From NCBI RefSeq assembly GCF_002999335.1, contig NW_020312059.1, positions 248,001 to 312,000 on the forward strand: a stretch of 64,000 nucleotides of DNA. Direction: 5' to 3'. The position numbers and the translations under genes were made by a program. A model generated the notes under the pieces. The model did not search any database and was not told the DNA's origin. It saw only the letters and a list, made by a program, of their open reading frames with translations. Below are positions 48,002 to 59,776 of the stretch, one piece after another (position 1 is the stretch's first letter; each line of letters opens with the position of its first letter). Source of the DNA: Cyclospora cayetanensis (taxonomy: Eukaryota; Apicomplexa; Conoidasida; Eucoccidiorida; Eimeriidae).

Positions 48002-51000
48002 ATGTCGCGGCTGGTGCACCCCTGGAGGAGCACCTGCTCGCTGGGGCCCCCTTTCCGGAAATGCTTTACTAGTCTTAAGGCACGTGACACGCCACAGTCA
48101 CGAGTCTTCCGGCGTATTGTCTGTAAGACCTCCAGCTGCATATGCGAGTCTCCACCCGCGGACGTTTCTTCAGACACCTGGAAACGGTGCGGAATGATCT
48201 GCACTCTTGCACCCACTGCACTCCTGTCTTCAACTTTCCTTCCCGCCTCCCGCTACAGGGGGCATCTTCAGGGCCTTTCCATCAGCCTGCGTACAACAGG
48301 AACTGCAAGAGTTCCCACAGGATGCGGAGAATCCACTGGAGCAGCGCTGCTGCGCAAAGTGAGGCCCCTCTCCAGACTGAAGGGCAGTGGCCACACATCC
48401 CGTTACTTTAGTAGCGATTTTGCGCCACTGTTGCGCCTCTCTCTCGTGAGTCTCCCTTGTGGCTATAGCCGGTGGTGGCGACTGCTGGGGCTTGGGTCTC
48501 CGGGCGCTGTAGGAACTTTACATGATATTCCGCTGCCCCTCTCCGGAGCAGCAGTCTCTCTGGCTCTTGGAGGCGCCGGGTTGGTGGTTGCATTGGACGG
48601 CATCCTCATGGGGGCCCTTTTAGGCACGCCTCAGCGTCGGGGTCCTTCCGAACCTGTGATGCTGCACAAGATTCTACCGGAGCGTTCAGACGCATCAAAC
48701 ATTCATAGGAAAAAGCTGTTGCAGCACCTCTGTAGGAGTGAGGATTTGGGCATCCCGGTAATGCTTAGGGCTCCCCTAACGGCCTTGAGTGTCCCTTCAC
48801 CTGAAGGGCCTGTCACAGAGGAGGAGGTCCGATTCGTCAAGGTGGCTGCGGGACTGCACCACTTTGCTGCAGTGACAGCTCACGGTGTGTTGTACACTTG
48901 GGGAAGAGGTGGCTCACTGGGAGCTGGGAGCCCTCTTGGGCACGGCGACAGCAAGGACCGGTCTAGGCCCACCCTTGTAGGGCAGGTAAGCACTGTGAGG
49001 CCTTCGTATTTGCGTTCCCCCTATTTTTTCCATGAGGCGGATGCGTGTCCTCGTACTACGGCTAACACAGTCGCTGAAAGCTCAAGTAGTAGCCCCACCA
49101 CATTTTCACGTAAGGGTCCTTAGGTTTGGGTTCTCCTTTGTGGTTTGCTTGTGCCGCGCAGTTTGTTGACACTGAGGAGTTCGTGGTGGACGTCGCCTGT
49201 GGAGCAGCCAGCACCTGTGTTGTGACAAGTAAGCATCTTCCTTTCCACGGAACTCGTTTTTCTGGTTTCTCATTGGTTCATGGTAGCTTAGAGACATTGC
49301 TTTTCTCGTAAATCTCGGCTGCTAGAGCATCTAGGGCCACCTTGTGCTTTCGTGAACCCGTGAGCGCCCTTGGCACTTCGGGATGTTTAGTCTAAAGTGC
49401 CCCCTCCAGTCATTACGGCTTCGCTTTCCGTGGCATCGCTGCCTTTGCAGGCTCTGGACGAGTATTCAGCTCCGGGGCTGCGGACTTTGGACTGAACGGC
49501 TCAGGGATGCTCGTCAGCAGTAAGGTGTTTAAAGAGTTAGAGTTTTTTAGAGGGGTCCTTTCTTCGGGCTTCCTCGAGGCCCAGCGCCGTAACGAAGAAG
49601 GACAGCTGCAGCAATTGGAAGCCTTGAGAAAGAACTGGGACCAACAAGGAGGCTCCCCATCCTATCTCCCCAAGAAACCCTTTGAGGCCGCACAGAACTC
49701 CACCCTGGAAACGCCATTGGGCAGCAGTGCAGCAAGCAACTGTACTGGCCATCTTCCTGCAGATACTCGCGAGAGACTTCCTTCAGTGTTCTGTGGGGTT
49801 TTTCACTGTGGTCTTCTGACGCCCGAAGGCTGCTTATGGATGTGGGGGCGTAACAATCGCATGCAGCTCAGCAAGGAGAAATCCGTGGGCTTACATTGCT
49901 CCATCCCCCAGCTTCTTCCTCACTAAGCTGCCCTCTGTAGAACACCTTTGCAAACCCATCTGACTATGCACGTTGCCTAGGCGTTCGGAGGAGCCAGAGA
50001 TGTTGGCAGAATTTGTTGGGAAAAGCACCAGTAACATTGTAGGTTTTGAAGTGCAGGATCTTCAATGGGTGCCTCATACGGGCTTTTTAGGCCCCTTGAG
50101 GCCCCTCTCACCGTCGCATATATTTTTGTTCGGCTGTATGTCTGTTCGGTACAGGTAATGGCCTCGGGTGGAGAGTCCAATTACCCATTGTTAGCGGAAT
50201 TCTTTACGCGGTCAGATGTACAGCTGGAAGGCTGTGCTCTGGGGCCTTTTCATTCCCTCGCTGTTGCTAGTAAGATTTTGCAAACGTATCCACAGATTTC
50301 CAATTTAGGGAGACATGGGCCCACAGAACCATGTGGGGGCCTTTAAAGCCATTGGGCCTCCATTGGGTGCGATGTTTCGTCGTATAGGTCATCTGTTATA
50401 TACCCACTTACCGGTCCGTAGAACTGTTCCCTTACTTCGAGTCTATGGCGGTTTGTTGTTTGTACTATCAGGGAACGGCATGGTGTACGAGTGGGGAGGA
50501 GAAAGGGCGGAGGCCCCTCATGCCGTTGATATGCACTGGCGATATCCTGGAGTCCGTGAGAAAATATCAGCTTGGAAACACAGGCTGGTTTTAGTATATG
50601 GAGTATTTGTAGGCAACCCTTTGGGACTCCAGTACTCAAGTGCAAGTTGGCTTTCCGTACCCTTTCCAATCTGTTTGCGTTACATCGCCTTGTAAATGTT
50701 TCTCCAACTCATTTCGTTTGTGCACTGCTACTGCTGATGCAGAGTATTTTTAAAGGTCGAGTTACGAAAGTAGCTGCTGGGGGCGATTCGAGCGCAACTG
50801 CTTTTTCGGCTGTTCTTACAGGTAAGCAGAAATCATTTTACAATCAGAAACCGTCAGCGCCCCTTTGCGCCATGCGAAGCATCATATATACTTGTTCCGC
50901 TAAGCTTTTTCGTTTCATGACGGTGCGCCATTTAGGAGTCTAGTAAGGAGGCTTTCTGGTCCTGCCAGGGGGTGCTACAAGGGGGCTGGTAAAGGCGACG

Positions 51001-51350
51001 ATTGTACTGTCAAACGGGGAAATGGAAATTTACGCTTGTGGCTGCATCAGGAGTAGTGATGTGTTTGCTTTGGGGGCACCCTTTATTGTTTCTTCGTAGG
51101 AAGCATTTCGGCTATACATGTGCGTGCACTCGCAGAGAAAGGGGAGATCTTCTTCTGGGGCCCGGGGGCGTCCTTGCTACCCCTCGGTCAAGACGCTGCG
51201 GAATATCGAACCCCAGTGCGGGCAAACTCATTTCTACCCTGCATGAATAACGAACAGCAGAAGGTCCCAGGCGGCATCAGAGTAGTCGATTTTGCTGCAG
51301 GGCCTCGGGGCTGTCTTCTGCTCACCGCGGAGAGCCCGAAAAAGCTCTAG
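48002..51350 (+). CDS. RCC1-repeat (beta-propeller) protein with a mitochondrial-like N terminus
   Basis: Repeats of the RCC1 type fold into a seven-bladed propeller that binds partner proteins. Exons: 48002-48985, 49162-49228, 49451 to about 49923, about 49981-50050, 50155-50269, 50442-50593, 50743-50821, 51136-51350. Phases close everywhere except between the third and fourth. Propeller motifs are AAGLHHFAAVTAHGVLYTWG, CGAASTCVVTSSGRVFSSG, HCGLLTPEGCLWMWG, FVLSGNGMVYEWG, VAAGGDSSATAF and LTEKGEIFFWG. The first about 60 residues are Arg/Ser-rich with almost no acidic residues, like a mitochondrial presequence. A hydrophobic Gly/Ala/Leu stretch near residues 180-215 could be a membrane helix. 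This layout recalls yeast Fmp25 or RCC1L, mitochondrial RCC1-like proteins, not the nuclear Ran exchange factor. That role is inference. Confidence 0.85.
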
Positions 51351-52769
51351 CCTTCTCGGTGAGGGCCACAAGCACGGACACTGCTCAAACCGCAACAACG
51401 TAAATGCATCTTGTGCTTGCACAGGAGCTCTTTTTATGTGTTGCAGTATCGTTAGTTAGGTCAGCAAGCACTGCAGGGCCTTTCAATATTGCGAACCTAC
51501 GGCACTTATTGGTGCCAGAAGGGATTGCGATTGGAGACCTATCAAGATATTTGACGGGTGCACTTTTTCACCAATGAAGGCTGACTTTTCTTTTTGGTAC
51601 ATTGGAAATTTCAGGGCCCCCCAGTGCCTTTTCACAGTCGCGCCTAGCAACACACATATCGCTTGCGGCACGATTGCATGCGGGTGCTGGAACGGAAAGC
51701 ATCAAGGTGGTCTTTGGTCGCATCTTCGTACTTTTTCTGGGATTTGCGTTGCGTCGAATATCGCACCTATTCGGCAACACCGTAACTCGATGGTTGGAAA
51801 GTCCGGTGCCTGTATATTTCCCTAATGCTCTGTGTATGGCACCGAGACGTACATTTAATGTGTGCTTCTTTACATAGTGACTTATCGCGGAGTTGACGCG
51901 AAGCCCTAGCTGAGGTGTTCCATCGAGTTTGCTGCCTCCAAAACCGGCACTTTGTATTATTCTCAGTAGGACTTTTTGTGGTTCACCTTTCCGACACACA
52001 TATTCTCGTGCCCAGCGCCCAAGCACGTGAGCGTAGCTTACAGTCTACGCTCTTAATAAAGGATATTGTCTTCTATCTGGAGTTCTCATGATGCTCCCCC
52101 CTCTTTTCTGATTTCATGCTTTAGTCCCGTCCCATTTGTGCCACTAAACACACGTGCTCCTCGTTGCCTCAGGAGTCCACAATTTCAACATATTCAAACC
52201 AAAGAAAGCTACAGCGCAAAAATTAATTAATCAAGCAATAATATTGATAATTAAAGCTCTAGTCACGTATAACTTCACAGCATTCAATGGCACAATACGT
52301 TCCAGGATAACTTCGGCTTCTTGTAATGCTCCTAACATATTCCCAATGCATTATGCCTGTCAGCGTAAGGGTACTCGATTTTCTGTATTGGCGAATCACC
52401 CCACTACTATTCTTACACGTGTGGGGCTAAGCTGTGCTCTGGAAGTCGCCACTGCAGGAAACACAAGAGCCACAAAGCTGGCTTCGGCAGAGGTTCTAAA
52501 GAAACCTGTAACTACTTTGGAATAGAGAATTTAGGAACACTTATCTAGGATCATACATAGGTGTGTTTGAGCTGTGCAACTAAAACCAACAAAGGGTCAC
52601 CGTAAAGAACACAGGAGGCCTCAGCGTCGATCCCCCGTCCACCCTCGCTGCCATCTTTCCTTCTGGGCTGACTCTGGAATATTCAGCGTCATAAAACTAA
52701 GCACCTGAATGTACCTTCGTTTAATTGCAAATTACTGAATTCGAATATGTGCATACTGCTTTGTTCGGG
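51351..52769. other. Intergenic stretch, no gene recognised
   Basis: This lies between two plus-strand genes, so it should hold the 3' flank of the RCC1-like gene and the promoter of the kinase. An AT-rich open frame at 52154-52525 (about 123 residues) and a minus-strand one at 52026-51568 have no match I recognise. Confidence 0.4.
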
Positions 52770-54989
52770 ATGGAGTGTCGCGACGCACAGGACCGCAGCC
52801 GCGTGTGTCCTTCACATACGCATGCTAAGCACACGAGGCTGAAACACTTTTCGACTTCTGACCTAAAGCCGCTGGCAACACATATAGCCAGTTATGTGGC
52901 GGCTGTTCATAGCTGTTACCGTATATCTTCGCCCGAACGGCCATCAGCATATGGTGCACAGGGGGCCGAAAAGCCTCAGTGCGTTAGTAATAATGTGCAG
53001 CCACCCAGCATCATAGGAAAGTCTGAGCAAGAAAACCACTCTTGGCGCGTGCTCGTGGCTATTGGAGGTATTCCAGGAAGCGGCAAGTCCACTCTTGCAA
53101 GGCGACTACAAACTGAGCTCAACTCTGCAGCTAAAGACCTGTTTTGCAGCTGTCTCTTAGGTCAGAGTTCCACCACCGAAGATTACATCCACAAGCCTGA
53201 CGAACAGGACACTGCACTAGTCGCAGAGCCTGTCGGGTTGGTGGGCATTGATGGCTTTCACTACGGTCGCAGCGAACTAGACAAGTAAGTGTGCGTTGTT
53301 CCACACTTCCCTTGCCATCAATTTTCAAGAGGCCTTCTTGTTTAGACATATCGGAGCGTGCACTGGCAACACAATATATTGACGGAGTACCCCATGGATA
53401 AGAATTTCCCTGTCTCCTCAGGTTCCCCAACCCCCAAGAGGCACACCGCCGCCGTGGAGCTCCATGGACATTCAATCTCCCAGCTTTCTGGTACAGTGAA
53501 ATTTCGTCTAATATAGAGTTCTTAATCCAGACTAATAAAACACACAAGGGCATCTTATTTGTGTGTACGATGCGCATGCACCAATGTAAAACTTGCCAAA
53601 GCGCTGCATGCCAAACATGTTCTAGCAATTTGAATCGTTTAGGCATGCTTGCATTCGACCGGTCTTCTGCCCTCATAATACTGTGAAATAAATATATTCT
53701 GTATTCATCCGCAGTCCTCCTTTGCTGCTTTTAAAGCAACATACACAAAGGCAGCCATTTTCTGAACCTGTTTACGGGGCAGGGCCGCGCTGCGTCACCT
53801 GAAGACAAAAGCCGAGGCTTGTACCTTCCCTACCTTCCACCACTCTGTGAAGGTGAGCCTTCTCTTGCCGTATAAACCACAGCCCCCCTTATTCGCTTTT
53901 CAACACGTCAAGTATCATTTTCTCCCAGGTGCATCCGCATTCTTTACATCGCTCAGACGCATCAGACAGGAGAGGTATGCACAACTTGCACCAACGGTGT
54001 AAAGCAAGGACAACTCAGCTTGTGCTGGTCTCGTACACCAAACATTTCTGCTTACAGCAGAGGCAGCAGCTGTGCCCGTAACTCCAACATCCAGCATTTT
54101 TAACGATCATATATGGGCAAGCGAGACCGTGCATCCAGCACAATGCACTATGTAGTTTTCGGGACGTACCACAACCACATTCCGCTGTGCGCAGGATCCT
54201 GAAAGCAAAGGCTGTACAATTGCAAAGGATACACGGGTAGTCTTAGTGGAAGGACTTTACACCCTCCTGGTAGATGAGGGGCCTCCAAAGCATGAACTCT
54301 TCGACCTCACAATCTTCATCGACACGCCAAAGTACGCCACTAAGCCCTCGACCCAAAGTACATGCATGCGTGATCCCTGGCATGAGTAGCCCCATACCAT
54401 AAATGCCCTTATAAAATCTAAGTGTTAGCGATTACACGATGTCGTGCTTGGCAACCGATGTTACACATGTCTTCAGCAAGTTGAATATGGCATGTGTACG
54501 CCATACATAAAGAGTACACGGTAATACGCGTACATTACTACCATTGAGGCTTCTGTGAAGTCTTGTTGAGCTGCTGCTGCAGGCATGTTGCTGAATCTCG
54601 TGTAGTAAAACGGCATCTGCTAAGTGGCATCGCTCAAACGGAAGAAGATGCCAGACTCAGGTGCCATTAGCCGTTGCCAAATACGTAGCTTGCGACTTCC
54701 CAGACTATTTTATGTTTGGCTTACATGGTGTACAATAGCCGCCAATGAGTTCGAGGACGGATGAACCACCAGTACCTTTCTATCTGACACCGAAATGGCC
54801 AAACGCATGCCGGAACTATAGGAGCTAAGTGGGGCACTGAAGCGGCAGAATCGGCCCCATGCGATGAAGTGTGTCTTAATGTGCATTGCTACCCACAGGT
54901 GGGAAGACAACGACTCTCTAAACGCAGATTACATTCTGAGCCAACTGTGTCTTGATCAACTGGACGTAATGGTACGGGGAGAAAATTAG
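52770..54989 (+). CDS. P-loop small-molecule kinase, YFH7/uridine kinase-like (PRK family fold)
   Basis: An ATP-dependent kinase of the phosphoribulokinase/uridine kinase/pantothenate kinase fold; the substrate cannot be told from sequence. Six exons, all in phase, 319 aa: 52770-53284, 53422-53490, 53783-53852, 54195-54331, 54583-54660, 54899-54989. After about 90 poorly conserved residues comes Walker A GGIPGSGKST (99-108). Then VGIDGFHYGRSELDK, FPNPQEAHRRRGAPWTF (the diagnostic YFH7-type motif), FPTFHHSVKDP, VVLVEGLYTLL (second acidic strand), FIDTP and a lid segment VVKRHLLSGIAQTEEDA. The C terminus NDSLNADYIL also fits the family, so the gene is complete. The first ATG of the frame is used, and the variable N-terminal part could be a targeting region or 5' over-extension. 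Known relatives include yeast Yfh7 and bacterial sugar- or nucleoside-kinase-like proteins. Confidence 0.9.
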
Positions 54990-55240
54990 GCGGCTACCCG
55001 TGAATACCGGATAAAAAGTAGCCCCAAACCGCCTCCCACCCACATGCCTAGGAATGCAGACAAGCAAAAACCCCTAGTCCACCAAAAGCCAGTCCCAGAT
55101 ACCAGGCAGTTTATCGTCGCCAACACCATTCATTGAAGCGGCAGGCATCTACTGCCCACTGGCTATTAACTGCTGTCATTAACGAACTATTCTCCGTATC
55201 CCTTGTCGCGGGGCCCTCACCCCTGAGGCCCTCGTACTCC

Positions 55241-58200
55241 TTAGGCCTTCGGCCGCACGTCCTCTTCCTTCACGGCTCGTAAAATGATCTGCGGTTTGGG
55301 TACTCCCATCTGTGGCCCTCGTTCATACATGTAAGAAACCGCCGTAGCAAGGAGCGTGCCGCTGGAGTTGAAGGCCAAACTGGAGACGCTGCAGGAATCA
55401 CATATCCGTCCAACTAGAAAGTTCATCTTTCCAAATTCACCACAGTAACATACAGATTCATTGTCCTCAATGAAAAAAGGGAACGTGACACAAGCATAAT
55501 CAGTGATTTAAATTTATGTCGTCATAAGACGTTAACAAAAGAGAAGTTACACTGTTAATACATCGTGTATTTTGCATGCCTTTCACGTGAGTTGTAACGA
55601 GAAAAGCGCAGTTCTGGGCTATCAGAGTCCGGCAAAAAGTCTCAGAGTTGATGTACTTCATCATAAATAAAAGGGTACCTGGTAGGTAGAGGAGGAACCC
55701 TGCAGAGCCGTTTTTTGCTCAGGCCATCCCATATAGAGACTCCGCCGTCTGAACCTCCAGTGGCGAAGGTACCATATCTGAAGATGTAGGGACCACACAT
55801 GCACGTAAGTTCTCAAGGAACACCAAATGATCTCTAGTGCCCACAAGGGCTAAATTCCACCCGTAAAAAGCCCTCCAAAATATCGGCAAATGGGGATACA
55901 CATCGACACAGGCAGGTAGCTGTAGACATATGCATAACGGCTGGTGATGTCTCACCGCGGGTGAAATACAATGGAATTCACAGGGCATGCTGTTTCTGAG
56001 CCGTCCGGGTCTGCAAAATAAAGCAGTAATGAATAGCACAACGTAGAAGCATCCAGATACTAAAGCCGACGCAGTGAAATGTAGCTCTAGATTGTCCTAG
56101 TGACACACCCAAAAATCGAGGTACTGACAAAAATTGGCACTCTCTGCATGACATTTTTTAGTAAATGCCTTCCAATGTGTCCGCCCTTCCCTGGCGCTCC
56201 ACAGCTACTCTTTTATGGTAGGCCCACCTTTGACCCTGTGGCACTTGAATGCATATTTGCGGGCTTGAGCCTCGGGACTCTGTAAGCATCAGACAGTCGC
56301 AGAAGGCACACGCTGTAGGACATGTAAAATAGTGCAAGTGGAAGCCTATAGTCCAGAGTCCGCTGTAAGTTCCAGAAATACACATGCAACCGAAGTACTA
56401 GAAAATTCGCAATCACGAGAAGCCATGACAGGAAAACCGCATGCGTGATCGGGACGTCCAGAGCCCAAGAGAAGTCCAAGCGCATACAGATATACAATCT
56501 ACAAAGGCTGAGAGCCAGAAAGGTAGAATAAGGTAAGTCGCGATCTACGATGGAAATCAAGAGCTTACGGGGTCGAAGTACTCCCAAGTAACGCGCCCTT
56601 CAATCGAAGAGGCCGCGAATCCTTGGCCGTTGGGAAAACAGCGTACTGCCCTGATTTGGTATTTCAGGATTTGGCTGCAACGCAAATGAGACAAGACACA
56701 TACATTATGCATTCAGATGACCGTTGCAGATCAAATTCTTCCGTTCTACCTTTTCGCATTCAGTATATACACGTCTTTTAGATACACGGGCCTTCCACAG
56801 CAACGTAAGTCTACATCTACGTAAGTTGTATCGCCACCCGTTGTAGAACCCCCAACGCCCACGAGATAAGTGAAGAAGTCCTCTATTCCAAAAAGCAACG
56901 TGGGTAGATATGAACAAAAGGGGAAACAATCATAGGCAACCTGCAGTAAGGTTCGATTAAGCCTGAAGGACGCACTCGCGGTATTCCGCATGAGTCATCT
57001 CTGGGCCATTCCGGATGTCATAGATGTATGTCTGCACGCATCACAGCACCCATGTCACAAGACAGAAAGGTCAAATCCTGCCGGCAGGATTCCTGAAGGC
57101 TGCCAATATCTCTTCTGCTGCTTCATGCCATCGATGTGGAAAACATACTGAGAACTGATCAAGAAACAGATGGCTGCGGATATATCTGCAGGTTGCCATT
57201 TCTTTGGGGCAGCTCTTTACTTGCTGTGACTCAGGCTTACTCGTTTCTTTGAGTCACAAACTACGAGTTTGTCGTCATTGAGGTCCATAGCGTAGACTTT
57301 ACCATGGACTGCCGCCATCCCAACTTCCCGCGGAGACCGCAAGTCCCACGCTCTTATTGTGCTGTCCCAGCCCCCCGAGTATATCAAATCTGCGAAGTAC
57401 CGGATACAGAAACAAAATGCCGTCATGAAGGAAAGATTGGCATATCTGCATAAGGATATAGAGAAACAGAGGAGAGAAAGTAGGGCGCATCCCAGGTCGT
57501 TCCCTCGCGTGCAGTACAGAAGTGAGGAGCAGGATACTAGAAGAAACGACCAGTTAAATCCACCGAAGAAAAGTTGGTGCACTAAAGCAGTACAAAGGTC
57601 GTAATTCTGACAATATTAAAAGCTTCTATACCTCTATGTAGGCGCTCCAGCCTACTACCATTCGTATGCTTCTGCATGGTGCTTGCCATGCAAGAAATAT
57701 CAAGACTAAAACAGAGCCAAAAGCGTTCTCCTCACTTGTAGGCCTATGAAACCGCACAAAGCGGACTGGAGCATCATGCCGTCCGACTTGTGTAATTTTT
57801 GCACCGTGAACATCGAAGACGTGAACGCCCCCGGTCAAGCCGCCTGCGGCCACGCGGTTAAAATCTGCAAGGAAGCAACAGTCCAAGGGCGCCGCCTGGA
57901 ACTCGTGCTGTGATATTAGCTCCGAACTGTCCACGTCGTACACGCGCAACATCTGCAATGACACAGAATCAGCCACAACAAACAGCGGGACTTTAGGTAG
58001 TACAGACTATGCACCATCTGCTTCGGCCTACCAACTACTCCACCCTCCCTCCCCCAAAGTCAGAGAGCACATATTAATTGTCCAAGGACAATCAACAGCA
58101 ATAGCTGAAACACCTGCTATAGCAGGAACACTGCGGCGATGCCTTCACTGTGATCCGTGCATTCATGTTTAGGCTTAGGCTATTTATTATCATAACATTA

Positions 58201-58358
58201 CGCCGAACCTCTGTGTTTAGTCAAAAATCACATATAAGTGGGTGAATAAGGCTTACATTGTCCCAGGATGATGCAGCGAGCACATTTTTGGCATGATTTG
58301 GGGAGAAGCAGATGGTAGAGATCGTGTCGCGCGGCTCAGGCCGCAACTCGGCCAGCAT
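55241..58358 (-). CDS. BUB3: BUB3, WD40 mitotic checkpoint/kinetochore protein
   Basis: BUB3 is a seven-bladed WD40 protein that binds GLEBS and phospho-MELT motifs at kinetochores. Nine exons on the minus strand, all in phase, 352 aa: 58358-58257, 57952-57736, 57389-57241, 56880-56750, 56674-56569, 56279-56228, 56010-55956, 55777-55679, 55388-55241. Blades show [55 protein letters not shown] with the SSIEGRV segment, [35 protein letters not shown] and [13 protein letters not shown]. The end EEDVRPKA matches the BUB3 tail. KKRLCR and PTSxxSLAF mark BUB3 and not its relative RAE1. Exon 4 includes an unusual Gly/Thr-rich insertion before the fourth blade, and its acceptor is the weakest of the set. 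The gene runs toward the kinase gene, ending about 250 bases from it. Confidence 0.93.
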
Positions 58359-59776
58359 TTCCCTTATCTCTTGTAGGTTCTAAATGTCAGCAGCTGCCGA
58401 GAACATCTGTAAAACGTAAAAAGGGTATTCTTCTATGCGACCAGCTGTTTGCTGGAGGGGAGGGGCAGGGCCCCTTCGACAATGCCTTTTTGGCGAGGCA
58501 GAAGAGAAGGAACGCAATCACCAAACTGTAAAAGTGAAAAGCTTCTGTTATACTACAAGCGAAAAATTTCTTCATGCCGCCCAACAAGGGCCCATTTGGA
58601 AGGTTTTTCAGCTTCTTTCAATGCAGGGCTTTTGGTGGGCTCAGTGCATTTCTTGCATGTCAACCACCTGGACTGCAATTGTGGGCGGGTTTTTTCGACA
58701 AACTAATTTTGCTTTGTTTCCATTAAACATTGAAATGGGTGTGATAAGATCAAGACTTACTTAATTCGGATACGGAAGCGGAGCCTTAGAAATTTCATGT
58801 TTCTAGTGAAATGCATGCCATTGAGCCGCAACATAGTGATAACTGTTGATGCTCAGCAGGTTTGCATTATCCACACCCAAGACGCACAAAGTCTCTGTGT
58901 TTGAACATGCATGTCTTGAGACCTTTTATCACCTCCTGAGCCAAACAAAAGGTCCTCTGTGATCAGTGGCCCTTTCAGTCTATTTAAAATTATCTTGCTG
59001 AGGCTACACATAGATTACCCGTAAGCTTTGTGAGCAAAGGAGGCAGAACTGGTGTGTAGAAGCCACCGGGGAGGCGAATCCAAGACTCTCATTACGTCTT
59101 GCCCGACATTCTTATGAACAGAATATGCTCCTAAAGTACATAATACCTCTAGCAGGTTGCGCCACCGCGATGAATTACGAATGTGCAATGTGGACTTTCA
59201 TGGGGGGCACTGCAAAACAGTACGCAGAGAATTAGTGTATCTTATGACTCTATTAGGTGGGGAGATTGAGAAGGAGTGAAACGGAAGGAGAGCATGCCCA
59301 TTTCTTGTCTCGGGGGGCAAAAAGTGTTATGTTGGTTTCCACAGAGAGCCAGACTCCACTACTTCCGACAATGGTCTCCTCGACTAAGCAATAACAATGC
59401 AGATGTTCATCTGCATATATGCTAGGGAGGCTGAAAAAGGTGTCTACAGTGATAGTCACTCGGCTTCTGGGTGGCGTGGGATATCAGCAGCCTGCCGGTT
59501 CGACCCGTTTATGAGCGCGCCTGCCGCAGCGTCCTTTCTTTGATTTACTCTAGGCTATGGCCTCTGAATCCACATTCATAGGACTCCATTAATGGCGCAT
59601 AAAATACGAACATTTGAGAACCTGCCATCTTGCTTCTTTCTAGACACAAAGCAGATCGTTTTACATTGCCAGTGCGGAGCTTCTCAGCGCACTTATCGCT
59701 GTGGCGGCTCGTGGAACTGCATGTACTGCACTTCATTTGATTCCAACGACCACCGATTGCGCACGCCATCAGCCGT
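58359..59776. other. Intergenic stretch between BUB3 and the E2 gene
   Basis: It should contain the BUB3 promoter and the 3' untranslated region of the E2 gene, which lies on the same strand upstream. No coding family is seen. The plus-strand open frame starting near 59592 is Cys-rich at first but runs into the antisense of the E2 gene's last exon. Confidence 0.4.
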
